From Balanoglossus misakiensis (lineage: Eukaryota; Hemichordata): a DNA stretch of 64,000 nt. Each line of letters opens with the position of its first letter. Position 1 is the first letter of the stretch. This document shows positions 26,701-44,098 of the stretch, in pieces. The notes under the pieces were generated by a model that was given only the letters and a program-made list of their open reading frames with translations, was not told where the DNA came from and did no database searches. The position numbers and the translations under genes were made by a program. The stretch is taken from contig CM082578.2 of NCBI GenBank assembly GCA_040954595.2, positions 14,756,001 through 14,820,000 of the forward strand, given 5' to 3'.

Positions 26701-29700
26701 TATTTGCATTTTGTAGTTGTGTGTTTTGTGGTTTTATTTTTAATGATGAAAATCTCTCAGAGATTGAGGTGTTCCGAGTGAACTTTTCTACAGAATACAT
26801 TCTCCATTGTGGTTGATACAAAAGACATATTCTATGCTGTTTTAACGTACAACTCAACAATAATTCCTTTCAGTCATTGTGAAAAAAACCCGCATTAAAA
26901 CCCTTCATTTTATTGTCAGTTTGACAAAAGCAAATTCTGCAACTACTTTATGAGTTGACCTCCAATAATTTTGTAAAGTCTATTTCTTCATGTGTTTGTG
27001 AAAGCTATTTTCCAGTCACAAGCAACAAATGTCTCCTCCAATTATTTTCTTCACCATTACATCTATAATTTGAGCCCCAAAAGACCAAACTCAAAAGACA
27101 TTCCATAACATTCACTATTCCTTTCAGTCAGTCATTTTGTGTGACTTTTTTTTTCAATTTCTGCCCATCTCACAATATTCCCAACACTTCTCCCAGAATA
27201 AATTCCAACAGATTCCTGTAACACCACAAATTTGATAAATCATTTCATAAAATATGTTACTCCATATGGCTATGTCCCCTGGCTGTATAATCTTTGAAAC
27301 AGTTCTTTCAGGCTGTGCAAAATCATAGACAAAAATAGATTCTTTCAGCTGTCTATATCAAAATTTATCAGAACATCTATTTTGTGATATTTACTGAAGT
27401 AAAATCAAAGAGCCACACATTTTAAATAACCATCAAATTATAGATGTAAATGTTTGATGTGTACTTGCTGTAGTGTTAATCGACAGATTTTGTCAAGAAG
27501 TAAGTATTTTTCAGAGTGAGAAACATTCATAACTATTGTTAGATTTGTAAAATATTCATCAGAATATTAAAGTAGATTCATGTTTCAATCAGCCATTAAC
27601 TTCTAACGTATACTTGTATTGCTTGTTTCCTCCAATGTTGACCTCAGTTGAGAGCAGCTGAGAAACAGAAGAAAGCTGAAATGGAGGAAGAATTGCTGAA
27701 GAAATGTAAAGAGTCTTTAGGTAAAGATTCTTATTCCACTAACTTTGAAATCAAGAACACTCAAGGTTCCATTGACAATGACACTTGAACCTGAAGGCAA
27801 ATATAGGAAATGAAATCATAAAGTAGTTTTCCTTGTAAATTGCTAGCTTCAATACGGCCAAGTGTGAAAAATCACACAAAGGGTGATGAATACATCATGG
27901 TCGTGGCGATTGCTACAAACATATTTTCCCATTATTTCAGAGATGGACAAGCAAAGAAAGGCAGCTCGACAGGCTCAGATCCAAGCACTAAGACAAAAGA
28001 GAGAAGAACTAAGAACAGCAGAAGGCATACTACCCATTCCAGGGCCTAGACCTCTAAGTGTTGTCCAAAGTCGATCTGGTGAGACGGAGTCCATGATATC
28101 GAGTGGTAATGTGGACCTATCACGGGAAGAGACATTTATGAGTATGTTTTCCGAAGGTGACCTGACAGAGAGTCTCTTGGAAGAACTTCCAGGGCACAAA
28201 GCAGAGTTGTATCGGCTGTTCGGTGCAAGGCAAGCCAATTATTTCCTGTATCCCAGGATTGAACCAGAGAAGAAGAAGAAGATCAAAGTCAATCCGTCGC
28301 TACGGAAACATGGAGGTTAGTCATTGTATCCATTCAGTACGTCAACTTTACAATTTCATGCAGTCTTTCGCCAATCCGGCACGCTCATTTTTACTATACT
28401 GTGAAAATATTGACTTGTTTTTCTGAGTTTGAATTAAAAAATATACAATAAAAGCCAGACTGTTGTCTCTGCTAACAAGTATAGACCTTCCAGCACTCCA
28501 CAGATTGAATCGATTTCCCAAAGTAGCATTAAGTTAAGCAAATCATGTTTTTAAATTTTAGGTTTATGAAAAATGTACAGCTCTTGAATCCCCCTTTTGC
28601 TGGGGGAGGGGTCTATGTAATTTAAGTGAATCAATTTTAATGATGTCCACAAATTGCTACATTTTATGACTATATATTCATATAATGTTATTTAATTAGA
28701 AAAAAATATTTGAATTACAATTCCCTGTACAAAAATTTTATTATGGCCACTTCATGTTAAATTTAAAGTGCCAAATATTTGATATTTTAATGAAGGTTTG
28801 CATAATTGACAACACGAAAGGGAAGTAGCAAATGTATTGTGTGTGCATTTAACTCAATAATATGTACATATTTACATTCAAACATACCATTCAGTTAACC
28901 TTTGGCTCATATCAAAGTACACCTGTTAATGTGCAATACCGCTCATGAATATTGAATTTTATTTCCACAGTAATAGAACTATTTTGCTGGCTTTGATCCA
29001 GAATGAACTAAATTTCAAAATTTCCTGTATAAAATTGTTGGTGGTAACTGCATTTGTAAAAGATGTTAGTGGGAAATATTCTCCATAGTGACTTTTGAAA
29101 TGAGGGGTGAAAGGTCAGCAGAAGACATGTTTGAAACCATAGCAACTATTTTTATCTTTCCTGTGTGTCTAAACTAAGTATGTGTTTCATGCTTTTATTA
29201 TCGACAAGGCTGTGAGACTTGCATTTTTACAAGTCTCTATCATTTTTTCCTTCTCTGTCTTTCTTCAGTGGTTATGCCTTTCTGTTTTTGAAGGACATGA
29301 CTATTTCGCTACTTCTTTAGAAATAAATCAGGTATTGATCTGTCAGTAATCTTAACCTGAATTCTGATTGGCTATCAGCATGACCCCAAATGACCCCTAT
29401 CAGTGTTCTTTACACTTGAAATCCATCGGTTGATGCTCATGATTTTGTTCTGATTTTGTTTCACACATCATTTTTATGTCTGCATGAGCTGTCAAATGTG
29501 GCATTTTAGCAAATGTGCGAAAAAGAGTAAATGTTGATTGAAAACCAGTGAGTTGAATTTGTGTCTATATATCTGAAGTGTTGATATGCATTATTGATTG
29601 TAGTAAATGGCTCGCTTGATAAAGCAAGTATAATGAAATACCAAGTTTATATTTCATGATGTCAATCTAAGCTTCTACTAATGTTTTTTTAATTCATTCC

Positions 29701-31235
29701 GTAGGGAGATCTGGGGCCAACACACTGTGGTCAGTTCTACGCTCTCAATCTAAAGTCAAATTAATGATGGCTGATTCTAAGATTCCAGCGGAACTCAAAG
29801 AGGCCTATGGAGCCTTCGTCAGAGAGTGTTTGACCCAGCGTAAAACTGTAGCAAAGAGAAGTTTCTACAGCGAAACAGAGGTTAGTATTAACTTTGATGT
29901 TTAGAATTTAGAATTGGTGTCTTTGATCGTTTAAAATCTGATGATTCATTAATGATGTTTTATCTGGTCAGGTTCCAGAATCTGAGAAGATTCAAGATAG
30001 CAGTTACAAGATGCGAGTCAAGGAAATGAGACACAAGATAGAATTCATGTTCAGGGCTGCACAACTCAACGAAGATAAGACCTCCATCTTGCTCTTCAAT
30101 AACCCACCTCCAGATTTCAATGACTTGGAAGGCCAGGAAGGTCCATTCCGATATCATCCTTCATGGATTCCGGACCTGGTAAGGAAACACACCTATTAGT
30201 TTCACTTTTATATCTATGATGAAAGTGACAATTTATTCATAATTACATGTACTTGGATTGTTGATGGGATGAACCCCCCCCCCCCCCAAGAAAATAATTA
30301 AATGACAATGTGGACTTGAAAGTTGGACTAACTGATATTTATGATTTCTATGTCAGGATGAAGAGGAGGAACTAGAGTATAAAAAGTGGTTGAAGTACAG
30401 ACCCCTAGATTGGCCCATGGTTGAAGGTGAGGAAGAAACTCCCAAATCCAAAGAGATCACACCACGGACAGACAAAAGCGAAGCCAAGACCCAGAAAGAA
30501 TCCCGGTCAGCTTCACAGAATTCCAACGGCTCGGAAGAAGAGTCGGAAGACTCGGATGATTGGCTGATCAACATGATGGCGCACAAATCCGATGAGGAGG
30601 TCAAGGAAGAAACGCCGAGAGAGAAGCCACCACCAAAGTTGGTGTTTCTGACAGAAGACATGTGCCGACAGCCGGGACAGTTCCGGGAAAGACTGAAGAA
30701 TAAGAAAAAGAAGGAGCATGCTCCGATGTTGGAACCCGTAGAACACCAGGAAGAGATGCCCAAACCACTCCCTCCAATAAAGGCCATGTCTGCCGTTGAT
30801 AAAAGAAAAACATTGCCATTCAAAACACAAGGTAAGACATTTCAGATTGCAAAATAATTGCAATACTTCTGAGTATTCAAATTACTTGAACAGTTCTGTG
30901 TAGGAAATGAACTCTTTGCTTGGACCAATTTTATGAGCTGAAGAATACTGCTAGCAAACCATTTTCAGTGTAATATATATATCATAAGTTGCAGGAGATT
31001 TTCACAGTGAATCATCTGATCTATTTCAGGAGGCACGTCACCTCGAACAGAAAGATCCAGGACAGCCCCTCCGGCCGCTGACATTCCATCTCCAAGGAAT
31101 AAACCCGGCAGAAAATCCGACTGGCAGCCTCTGACCTTGAATGCATTGACGGAATATAAACCGGCATTTCCTGTGCAGGGAGAAGGGGATTTCAAACACG
31201 GTCAAGGAGAATTCTGGAAACCCATTCTGTCATAA
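5754..31235 (+). CDS. Unrecognised coiled-coil protein, about 656-664 aa
   Basis: Exons 5754-5842, 12723-12918, 23375-23548, (26521-26544, probable microexon), 27648-27720, 27941-28315, 29705-29880, 29972-30178, 30357-30831 and 31030-31235 join in frame through consensus GT-AG sites and end in TAA. Order in the protein: a polar basic N-terminus (RPAKQNHGERGHGKSKEKNK); a long charged coiled coil from the exon at 23375 (WQDWQEFKTINREHEFSKLK) through QIQALRQKREELRTAEG; conserved-looking blocks LYRLFGARQANYFLYPRIEP and FRYHPSWIPDLDEEEELEYK; an acidic stretch (SNGSEEESEDSDDW); and a polar tail. There is no signal peptide or membrane segment. I do not recognise the family; a ciliary or cytoskeletal coiled-coil protein is only a guess. 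The N-terminal exon is supported by a phase-2 join (AG|T) to exon 2. Introns 1 and 2 are about 6.9 and 10.5 kb, so further in-frame exons may be missed. A candidate poly(A) signal is at 31648. Confidence 0.8.
7500..7513 (+). repeat. Poly-C run (14 nt)
   Basis: An uninterrupted run of fourteen C lies in intron 1. A second 14-C run is in the intron at 30274-30287. Such runs are prone to slippage and assembly length error. Confidence 0.9.
11600..11697 (-). repeat. CCCTTTCACCCCC-family element, copy B (inverted)
   Basis: Read on the minus strand, it starts TTAACCCTTTCACCCCCATT and continues with TATAGAGG, a run of A and TTTGGACCAAACCA. This parallels the copy at 52000-52091 (TATAGAGG ... TTTTGGACTGAACTA). 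The far end is degenerate. It lies in intron 1 of the coiled-coil gene. Confidence 0.5.
12098..12189 (-). other. Possible minus-strand (antisense) exon, 92 nt
   Basis: On the minus strand a TTGCTATTACAG acceptor and a CTT|GTAAGTT donor flank a relatively GC-rich 92-nt segment. In one frame it reads SPGAKHPMASSALQGYHG and onward. All three frames are open, so the coding frame is not decided and chance cannot be excluded. It contains an RFX-like near-palindrome (12131-12148). It could belong to an antisense gene together with 16035-16182 and 19895-19998. Confidence 0.3.
15990..16010 (+). repeat. (CA)n microsatellite
   Basis: About ten uninterrupted CA units lie in intron 2, immediately next to the donor end of a candidate antisense exon. 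Confidence 0.9.
16035..16182 (-). other. Possible antisense exon encoding a membrane segment
   Basis: A minus-strand acceptor (TATGTTTGCAG) and donor (CTTGAG|GTAAAA) bracket a 148-nt segment open in the frame SRVFNDTWTMTGGNP, then IIMWIWLLALVAL, then SEPIAFESGWRSPSRDRD. The middle is a plausible transmembrane helix followed by a charged stretch. The incoming phase (xTG) matches the outgoing phase of the candidate exon at 19895-19998 (ending in a single G). I do not recognise the family. The plus strand also has an open frame across this interval (16039-16395), so coding sense is unproven. Confidence 0.4.
19895..19998 (-). other. Possible antisense exon, phase-matched to 16035-16182
   Basis: On the minus strand an ATTCTGTTTCAG acceptor is followed by 104 nt reading KFQGLNSALKTDNATSS, then PPRTASMIVSMETKMTQ, with a CAGG|GTAAAC donor. 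It enters in phase 2 and leaves in phase 1, compatible with the exon at 16035-16182. No upstream partner exon was identified to the right. The exon overlaps an RFX-like GTTTCCATGGAGAC motif (19909-19922). Its identity is unknown. Confidence 0.35.
23549..27647 (+). other. Intron 3 region flanking the microexon
   Basis: Apart from the probable microexon at 26521-26544 this region is AT-rich. It holds RFX-like palindromes at 23939, 24880, 25268 and 26341 and a perfect DR1-type TGACCTTTGACCC at 23843-23855. No other gene is seen. Confidence 0.6.
26521..26544 (+). CDS. Probable 24-nt in-frame microexon of the coiled-coil gene
   Basis: A long pyrimidine-rich tract ending TTCCTTTCGTAG is followed by 24 nt and an AAC|GTAAGT donor. 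The segment reads PTQGMGAN in phase 0. The exons on either side (23375-23548 ending in phase 0 and 27648-27720 starting in phase 0) accept it without changing frame, so it could be constitutive or a cassette. It would insert eight non-coiled residues within a charged coiled-coil region, between QRQAE and LRAAEKQ. This is inferred from splice-site quality and phase only. Confidence 0.5.
30274..30287 (+). repeat. Poly-C run (14 nt)
   Basis: Fourteen C lie in the intron just before the exon at 30357. It could affect acceptor context or form G-rich structure on the other strand. Its length is likely variable. Confidence 0.9.
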
Positions 31236-34200
31236 AGACCGGTGCATGCGTTGGATGTCCTTGTGGTTGACCACCGTCCATTCTAATATATTCTGGTCAG
31301 ACCACTTCCTTTGAAAAGTCATTGCATATTCACAAGCCTCTATGGACCTGACAAAATGTGATGGCTGCAGGGTTTAATAATATGTGACCCCCTTTTCACC
31401 ATGACTGTTGTACATTCACTTGTGGTGGATTGCTGATATCACTTGAAAAGCCAAAAGAAGTATGAGTATCCATTCCTCTGTAAATTTTATATTCCATTCA
31501 GAAACAAATACAATGTACAGGCATATTCTCTCTTTTAATTTCAAAGAAACCTACAAATTAATGATTAATTAATTTACAATATTTAACTTGTGAGGAATTT
31601 GTAACAAACAGAACACAAGCTGTTCATTCACAGACAAAAGTAAATGAAATAAATATTTCTCCATAATATATATACATGTATATAAGAAGGTGAACGAAGT
31701 AAACATTATTTTTGCTGAGGTTTGTAATATATTTCTGTATTTCACAATGAATGTATTTCTGGCTCAGTTTTGTGTTCATTTTATCAGAACCACGGCGTGA
31801 ACAAACAAAATTCTTGTGTTGTGATTATCTTTCACAAAATCAAACATTTGCAGGTACGTGTTTAACCGCCAACATTTTTGTGAAATAAAATTCTGAAAAT
31901 GTTTAACTTTCAGTTGAAATATTTCTTTGAGGGACTGTAGGAATGATGTATTACCGGGGTAACACTATTATGAAGATCAGAGGCTATAAATATGAGATTC
32001 CGTCCGATAAAAATAAACCCATTTCATCAAAATTTAGTTTAATATCAATATGACTGGTTTACAGCATTGTCTGTATTTTAGAAATTCCTATGCATTTGGA
32101 CACCAAGTCTGTTATGTCTAATGATTTCCAGCTGAGATTTACATAAATTTTGTACCTTTATATTTTTTCTGTAAAATCATATTACTTTTTGTAAAATAGA
32201 CTACATTGTACTGTATATAGTGATGTGGTGCTAACACTTCTGTGTGCCAAAAAATTTACATTTTTAAAGAAAAAAACTGAACAGATTTCATGATGTGTAA
32301 AATTTGTGTGGCTTACTCCACGCCAGAATTCACTGCAATGGATGACAAATACTAACACATTTCTTTCCTAATTTTCCACCTTGAAATATTGATTGCAAAC
32401 ATTATGTGTTCAATTTTTTTTCACATTTGCTAATGAAAATGAAAGGACAACAAAGTATTACAGTCTTGAGTGGTGCTTGAATTGACATGCAAATTATGTA
32501 TTGAAATTGGCATTTCATATTCCCTGTGAAATCAACATGGCAGCCCTTTTGCACACTCAACAGACCTTCCTTAATTAAAATGCAAATATCATGATCCCAC
32601 ACAATAAAAACCAGTCCATTAACTGTTGCCAAGGCAACAAACATGTAATTGATACCAGAAAATGCCAAATAAAAAGTGAATATTGCATAGAAAGGTGAAC
32701 TGCTGTCTCTTGTGTCTTTTTATTTCAAGCATTATTTTTTTGGCATCCATGGCAGCCAGATTTTATCAAATCTGAATTTGTACAGTACTGAATATTTATT
32801 ATTTTTTAATTTTAATTTTAATATTATCATTGATTTCTGCATCAAAGTGGTTCGGCCGATAGTCCTTGATAGAATTTTTTTATATTCAACGAATAACGAT
32901 ATTAGAAAAATTAGCGGTATAGTCAAGAAAATTGCCAAAACTGAAATTGCATATTTAATTTGACCTGTGAAATATTCCGGGTTATTTAGTTGTAATATAA
33001 AACTATTGCTTTCATCAGAAGATGACCTCCAGGCATGAAAATTAAAAGGAACTGTCAGCAAATAATAAAACGTGCCAATGATATATACATGTACCGAGAA
33101 TGTTTAAGCAACTGTATCCAAGTGAAACAGAAACACGATTAATCTATCAGATTTTTAATATTGTCTCAATGCTATCGCCATCAACGGTGTTGCCTGTCAG
33201 ATTACTGGAATATGAGAGGTTATAGACCAATCTTTACATTACTAGTATAATAGCTTACACTGCATATTGTGATCCAGGTCAACAGCGTGCGATGCTAAAG
33301 AGAAAGGTAATTTCTGTCACCAGAGAGCGCGATGACAGAATTGATACATGTCGTATTTCACTCGGCTGGCCACGTGTAAACTAAACCAGTTCATCTGGCC
33401 TACATATTTTTGTGTGGGGAAAAGCAGACGTGCTTTAAAAAACTGCAGCAAAGAATTGTTAGGTTTAGTTGACCTAATTCAAAATACTAACCAAATTTCT
33501 ACTGTAGAAAGCAGGTCGCATCGGGAGTCCCATGCGCATGTATAATTATTATTTATCAGATGTTGAAGTTATCTCGTATTCGTATTCATATTGCAGTTAC
33601 AGACAAAAAGCCCACGTTTTCGTGTTTCTGCCAGACAACAGTTCATTCACAGCTACAAACCCAGACGCGTGCAGTTTCCCTAACGAACTACCGCACCGGA
33701 GAGCAAAGAAGCCTTACCTTGGCAGATGAAGATGCGTGAATATTCAAATGGTTAGGGAGTCGTTAGTACGCCATCAACGATGAAACGTGAAATACATTTG
33801 TTTAACCTAAGTGTACCTATAAATACAAAATTACTTGGGATGCCCCTCAAAAAGACGCATAAACCAGTTCACAATATCAAAGCAAATGTTTTTATTTTTT
33901 CTTTGTTTCAACTTTAATCTACAAGAAATGCTGGTGTAGATGGTACAGAAAAAACTGATTTGTACAAAGAATCATCCGACAATACTTTGACAAGCAACTC
34001 TACAACATTGGTTACTCATGACGTTAAAAATGAACCAAAATACCACATCCACTTTGAAGTGTACAGCATGAAAAATTGATAATGCAAGGTGACCCCCTGT
34101 GAAACCCCCCTTCAATACGCCTGGCACCTTGGAAAAATCCTGTAGTCTTCTTCAGGTGGATTTCTCCATTTAGGAAAGTTTACATGGAAGGAACTGGATA

Positions 34201-35286
34201 TGGGATTATCTATGCAAAAGGCTTGCTTAAAATTGCCTAGTTATGACCGTATTCACACTCCCTGTGCAAATTTTACGGTGGCTGAACAACCATGTTCCAT
34301 AATTATCAGCGGTGTGGGTTGGCACAGTTCACTGTGAATTGATGTGTAGATTATTTCACCCTATCGTCATTACAATTCTGCAGTTCCCATCTTTCTACAT
34401 ACATCAAAAAAGAGCATCAACCCTGTGTACATCGCTTATTTCAGCCAGAATAATCAGATTCCTGACAAAATCAAAAGGACCGGCGGTGCAAACCAATATG
34501 GTTGATATTTGGATATCAAAGATCACGATTCAAAGACAATAATTTTAATTATAGTTAAAACACTTCTTTAAACTAAGACTACATTTGATAGGATAAGAAT
34601 TTAAGACATTTTCAAGAAAAAAAAAATCTTTCAAAACTTCCTCAAAGTATAAAAGACAACATACTTATTGTGTACAAGTCTCTTTGTTTGAATTCACAGA
34701 TGTGTATCATAAAGCTGATAAGTTCAAGTTTTAGTACCTGTTTTCTCTTTTTTTTTATATTTTGAAATCTAAATTCAGTGATTATACTAATGAAAATATG
34801 AAGCAAACCTATTTGTACACATGACTTGGTCACCCTACCCCTATGCTAGTTTGATATCCAAACATGCTGGACCCCCACACCACCCTCCCCCATTTATACT
34901 GTGGGCTATCTGGGATTTCAGATGAGCTCTAACATTGTCCAATTCATCTTGCAATATTTCCCAGTCATCCTAATCCATAAGGATTCTTCTATCACATCAT
35001 GTCTGGCATAAGAGAGAGATAAGGGGCAGAGAAAATTGTACAAATCATGCAAAAACAAGAAAGGGAAATTTACAATGAGGAAAATATCTTGTGTGTAAAG
35101 TACAGTTCAGTTCCTAAAGTCATACGGTAGCTGCTTTAGTTCAAATGTACATAATATTTTCTTTCAGAGTCAGAAGAAGTTCTCTCTGCCTTCTATGGAT
35201 GTTTTCTATTATTTCCTGCACTCTTCAATGTGTTTACAGTCAATAAATAGATGGTTACAAGTTGGTTGGTCATGGAATTGTTTTTT
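31236..35286. other. Convergent 3' region between coiled-coil gene and ARF
   Basis: The two flanking genes end tail-to-tail. The left part is probably the 3' UTR of the coiled-coil gene, with AATAAA at 31648 and further AATAAA-like signals to about 32680. The right part probably carries the ARF 3' UTR. A perfect RFX-type palindrome GTTGCCAAGGCAAC is at 32625-32638. Open frames are short and unremarkable, and I see no gene. Confidence 0.6.
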
Positions 35287-37284
<1,998 letters not shown>

Positions 37285-37464
37285 TCTCTTTTTTGCGTTA
37301 AGACAGTTCAAATCGGAGCGTGGCTGGTGTAGCAAACGTCTAAATGAAGTCCTGATCGACTATTTTCGAGGAGAGAATCACAGAGAACGGTCTTGTGGGT
37401 GTTTTTCAGTCGATCTCTGACTACGTCGCCCCTGCCACGTCAATTTGATGCACGCAGTCCAAGA

Positions 37465-37505
37465 TGACGTCACAACATGGCGGTTTGTTACCCATGATGC
37501 ACTAC
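37465..37505. promoter_or_regulatory. ARF core-promoter motif cluster (CRE, YY1-type, ZNF143-type)
   Basis: A perfect palindromic CRE TGACGTCA (37465-37472) is followed at once by AACATGGCGG (37474-37483, YY1-type) and CCCATGATGCACTAC (37491-37505, resembling the ZNF143/Staf site). They lie about 180-220 bp upstream of the ARF start codon on the minus strand. The combination is typical of housekeeping bidirectional or CpG promoters. Function is inferred from motif match. Confidence 0.55.
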
Positions 37506-38495
37506 TTGACCCAGCTGCACTGCACTGCACTGTGTGGACAAATACTAGTATTTAGTATTCAAAAATAAACATAAACATGATTTGTGAACATTCCCAAATT
37601 ACAAAGACCTTTTTGCAAGTTTTTCATATGGGGGAAAATAGTTTGAGTGGCAGACTTCTCCATAATATGTTGCTGTATTCATGCAAAGCTGACAAAATAT
37701 ATTTGCATCTGGCTGTATCAATAAATTTCTCAGTATGAAAGAAAACAAAATCAGCTTATTTATTTTCTATTTATTTGTCTGTTTTTAATATGAACATACT
37801 ATATGTATATCAATGGAGATTAAGCTGTGAACTTTCCTATAGATGAATACACTATTAATACCAAAACATGAAAAATACAGGTTTTATCATGTTAATACTT
37901 AGACATACATTTAATTGTGCTTATTCTAATTAATTAGCAACATGACGCATATTGAAATAAGGGGTAATCCATTTGATTCGGGGGTCTGGACATTTAGTGA
38001 GTGCTTGTCAACCGTGCTGTCATTGGATGATTGGATCACAACTTGAAACTAGGAAGACCTTGTACCATAGATTCTTCCATATATTTTCACTGCAGTCCTG
38101 ACATTGAAATCTCCTTTGTTTGACATTTTGCATGGCCAGAGACAAACGTGAATGTATAGCTGATTACCAATCTCATCCATTGGTAAGCCCTCATATATCA
38201 CTTTATTAATGGCATCATTCTTTGCTGAAATGTACAGCTAAAACTACGAATACAAAGCATAGCAACATTGAAACAAATCACTATAATTAGTGATTTTCTA
38301 TTTATTCACCACTAGTAACAGAGGAAAATAAAGCAAAAGAAAACTAATTTAAAGTGAAGACATGAATAAAGTCAAACACTAATGCCCACAATGAGCTCAT
38401 GGATGTTGACAGTAATGAAAATTTTGTCTCATCCCAACATTTATAAAATGTACACAAGTTAGGCAAAACATGTCCAGAACAAGCTGTACATAGTA
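37506..38495. other. Intergenic between ARF promoter and DGCR6 3' end
   Basis: AT-rich sequence. It includes probable 3' UTR of the minus-strand DGCR6 homologue; minus-strand AATAAA signals correspond to TTTATT at 38301-38306 and 38202-38207. No gene is seen. Confidence 0.6.
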
Positions 38496-39161
38496 TCATA
38501 AAGGTGGCAAATCTGTCCTGCTGATTTTGATTATCATCTCTAGTAAGTACATCTGTAACCTCACTTCCTGTGGATTGTTTGTCACATAAAATCCAGTTAC
38601 ACCTGCTCTCTCAAGTGTCACTTGTTGTTCACTGACTCTCTGGTCCAATTCCAAAATAACCCTCTGGTGCATGAGTTTAGTTTCCTCTTCAATTTGCTGA
38701 TCAAGTAGGCGCTTTTCCCTGGCACACGTTGCCCTGGCAACAGGGAGGTGATGAGGTCGACTTTGGCAAGACTCAATGGCTTCTTTGTGTTTCTTTGCTA
38801 GTTCTTGTTTTCGCTGTTTGTGCGCGTTGATAACCCTCATTCTCTTCTCGTGGAGCGACTTCTCTGTCATCTGTTGAATTTCTTCGAGATTTCTAGTGAT
38901 GGCGAAAACAGTTTCGTCGAGAAGGGACGAAGCGAGAAGTGAAAGCGTGTCGTAGGGGATTCTTTGTTGAAAATTTCCGGGTAAATCTCTGGCCATGTTT
39001 TGAAATTCACTGAATATGAAATAGTGTCTTTTCTGAAGCCTTTCTTTGCGCGCTATTTCTTCATTTACGGAGGCCACAAGGCTTGGGTCGAGATCCATGT
39101 TGTGGAAATCACTGACAAAAGCTCCTTTGACCTTTGACCCAGTTGACCTGACAAACGTCAT
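38496..39161 (-). CDS. DGCR6: DGCR6/DGCR6L homologue, single-exon
   Basis: One uninterrupted 221-codon frame, close to the 220-aa vertebrate DGCR6. Diagnostic segments are NFQQRIPYDTLSLLASSLLD, ETVFAITRNLEEIQQMTEKS, HKEAIESC, LPVARATCAREKRLLDQQI and the strongly conserved C-terminal block RVSEQQVTLERAGVTGFYVT followed by NNPQEVRLQMYLLEMI. Family knowledge: a small, largely helical protein from the human 22q11 DiGeorge region with gonadal-like (gdl) similarity in flies; its biochemical role is poorly defined. It is predicted to be coiled-coil and soluble. The vertebrate gene has several exons, and no intron is needed here. The first about 20 residues are not conserved, so the true start could be a few codons downstream. 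It lies 640 bp downstream of RTCB on the same strand. Confidence 0.92.
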   Translation of the reverse strand: MTFVRSTGSKVKGAFVSDFHNMDLDPSLVASVNEEIARKERLQKRHYFIFSEFQNMARDLPGNFQQRIPYDTLSLLASSLLDETVFAITRNLEEIQQMTEKSLHEKRMRVINAHKQRKQELAKKHKEAIESCQSRPHHLPVARATCAREKRLLDQQIEEETKLMHQRVILELDQRVSEQQVTLERAGVTGFYVTNNPQEVRLQMYLLEMIIKISRTDLPPL

Positions 39162-39799
39162 CTACCAATGTGTACAATCTTTTGTTTTTGGGTACCGCCC
39201 TCTATGGCAGGAGCCGCAATAACATATGGGAAGATCTCACCGTGGCATAGATTAGAAAAAAATCTGACAAACATTTGATTGAGTATCCAAATAAATTTAT
39301 CACAAAAGAAATAGAAAATGTGATGTTCTTGCCCTAATTTTTCTGTTACAAGTATATCCACTCAATCAATGTGTGGCATTTTTCATTAACTGCAGTGACA
39401 ATCATCACAATAGTTTCAGTAAATCATGGCAGTTCTTGTATTGACAAAAGTGAATTCCTTACATGTCTGTGTTAATGTTTATTCCTGAAAATATATCATC
39501 TTATGAATTACATAGAATTCATAGATACATATTGCAAATAATGATGGAAATAACTTGGTTTTTCACATACACATCCTTGTGAAAACATTCACATGTATAT
39601 CTGCTAAGAACGTCCTTCATCAACTTGGCATTTTGTAAATGATAGTTTTTGAATAATTTGCCAAGTACCACAGCAGTTCGTATCTTTTAATGCCCCATTT
39701 TCCCCATAATAATGGTATTATCTCTATGTATTCTATAGAAAGGTACAACCCATTTTTGACGGACATGGGGATGAGAGAGTATATTGTCACAAGTATATG
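39162..39799. other. Spacer between RTCB 3' end and DGCR6 start
   Basis: The right part is probably RTCB 3' UTR, with a minus-strand poly(A) signal at TTTATT 39478-39483. The left part should hold the DGCR6 promoter. Nothing else is recognised. Confidence 0.5.
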
Positions 39800-44088
<4,289 letters not shown>

Positions 44089-44098
44089 CTTGGAGTTT

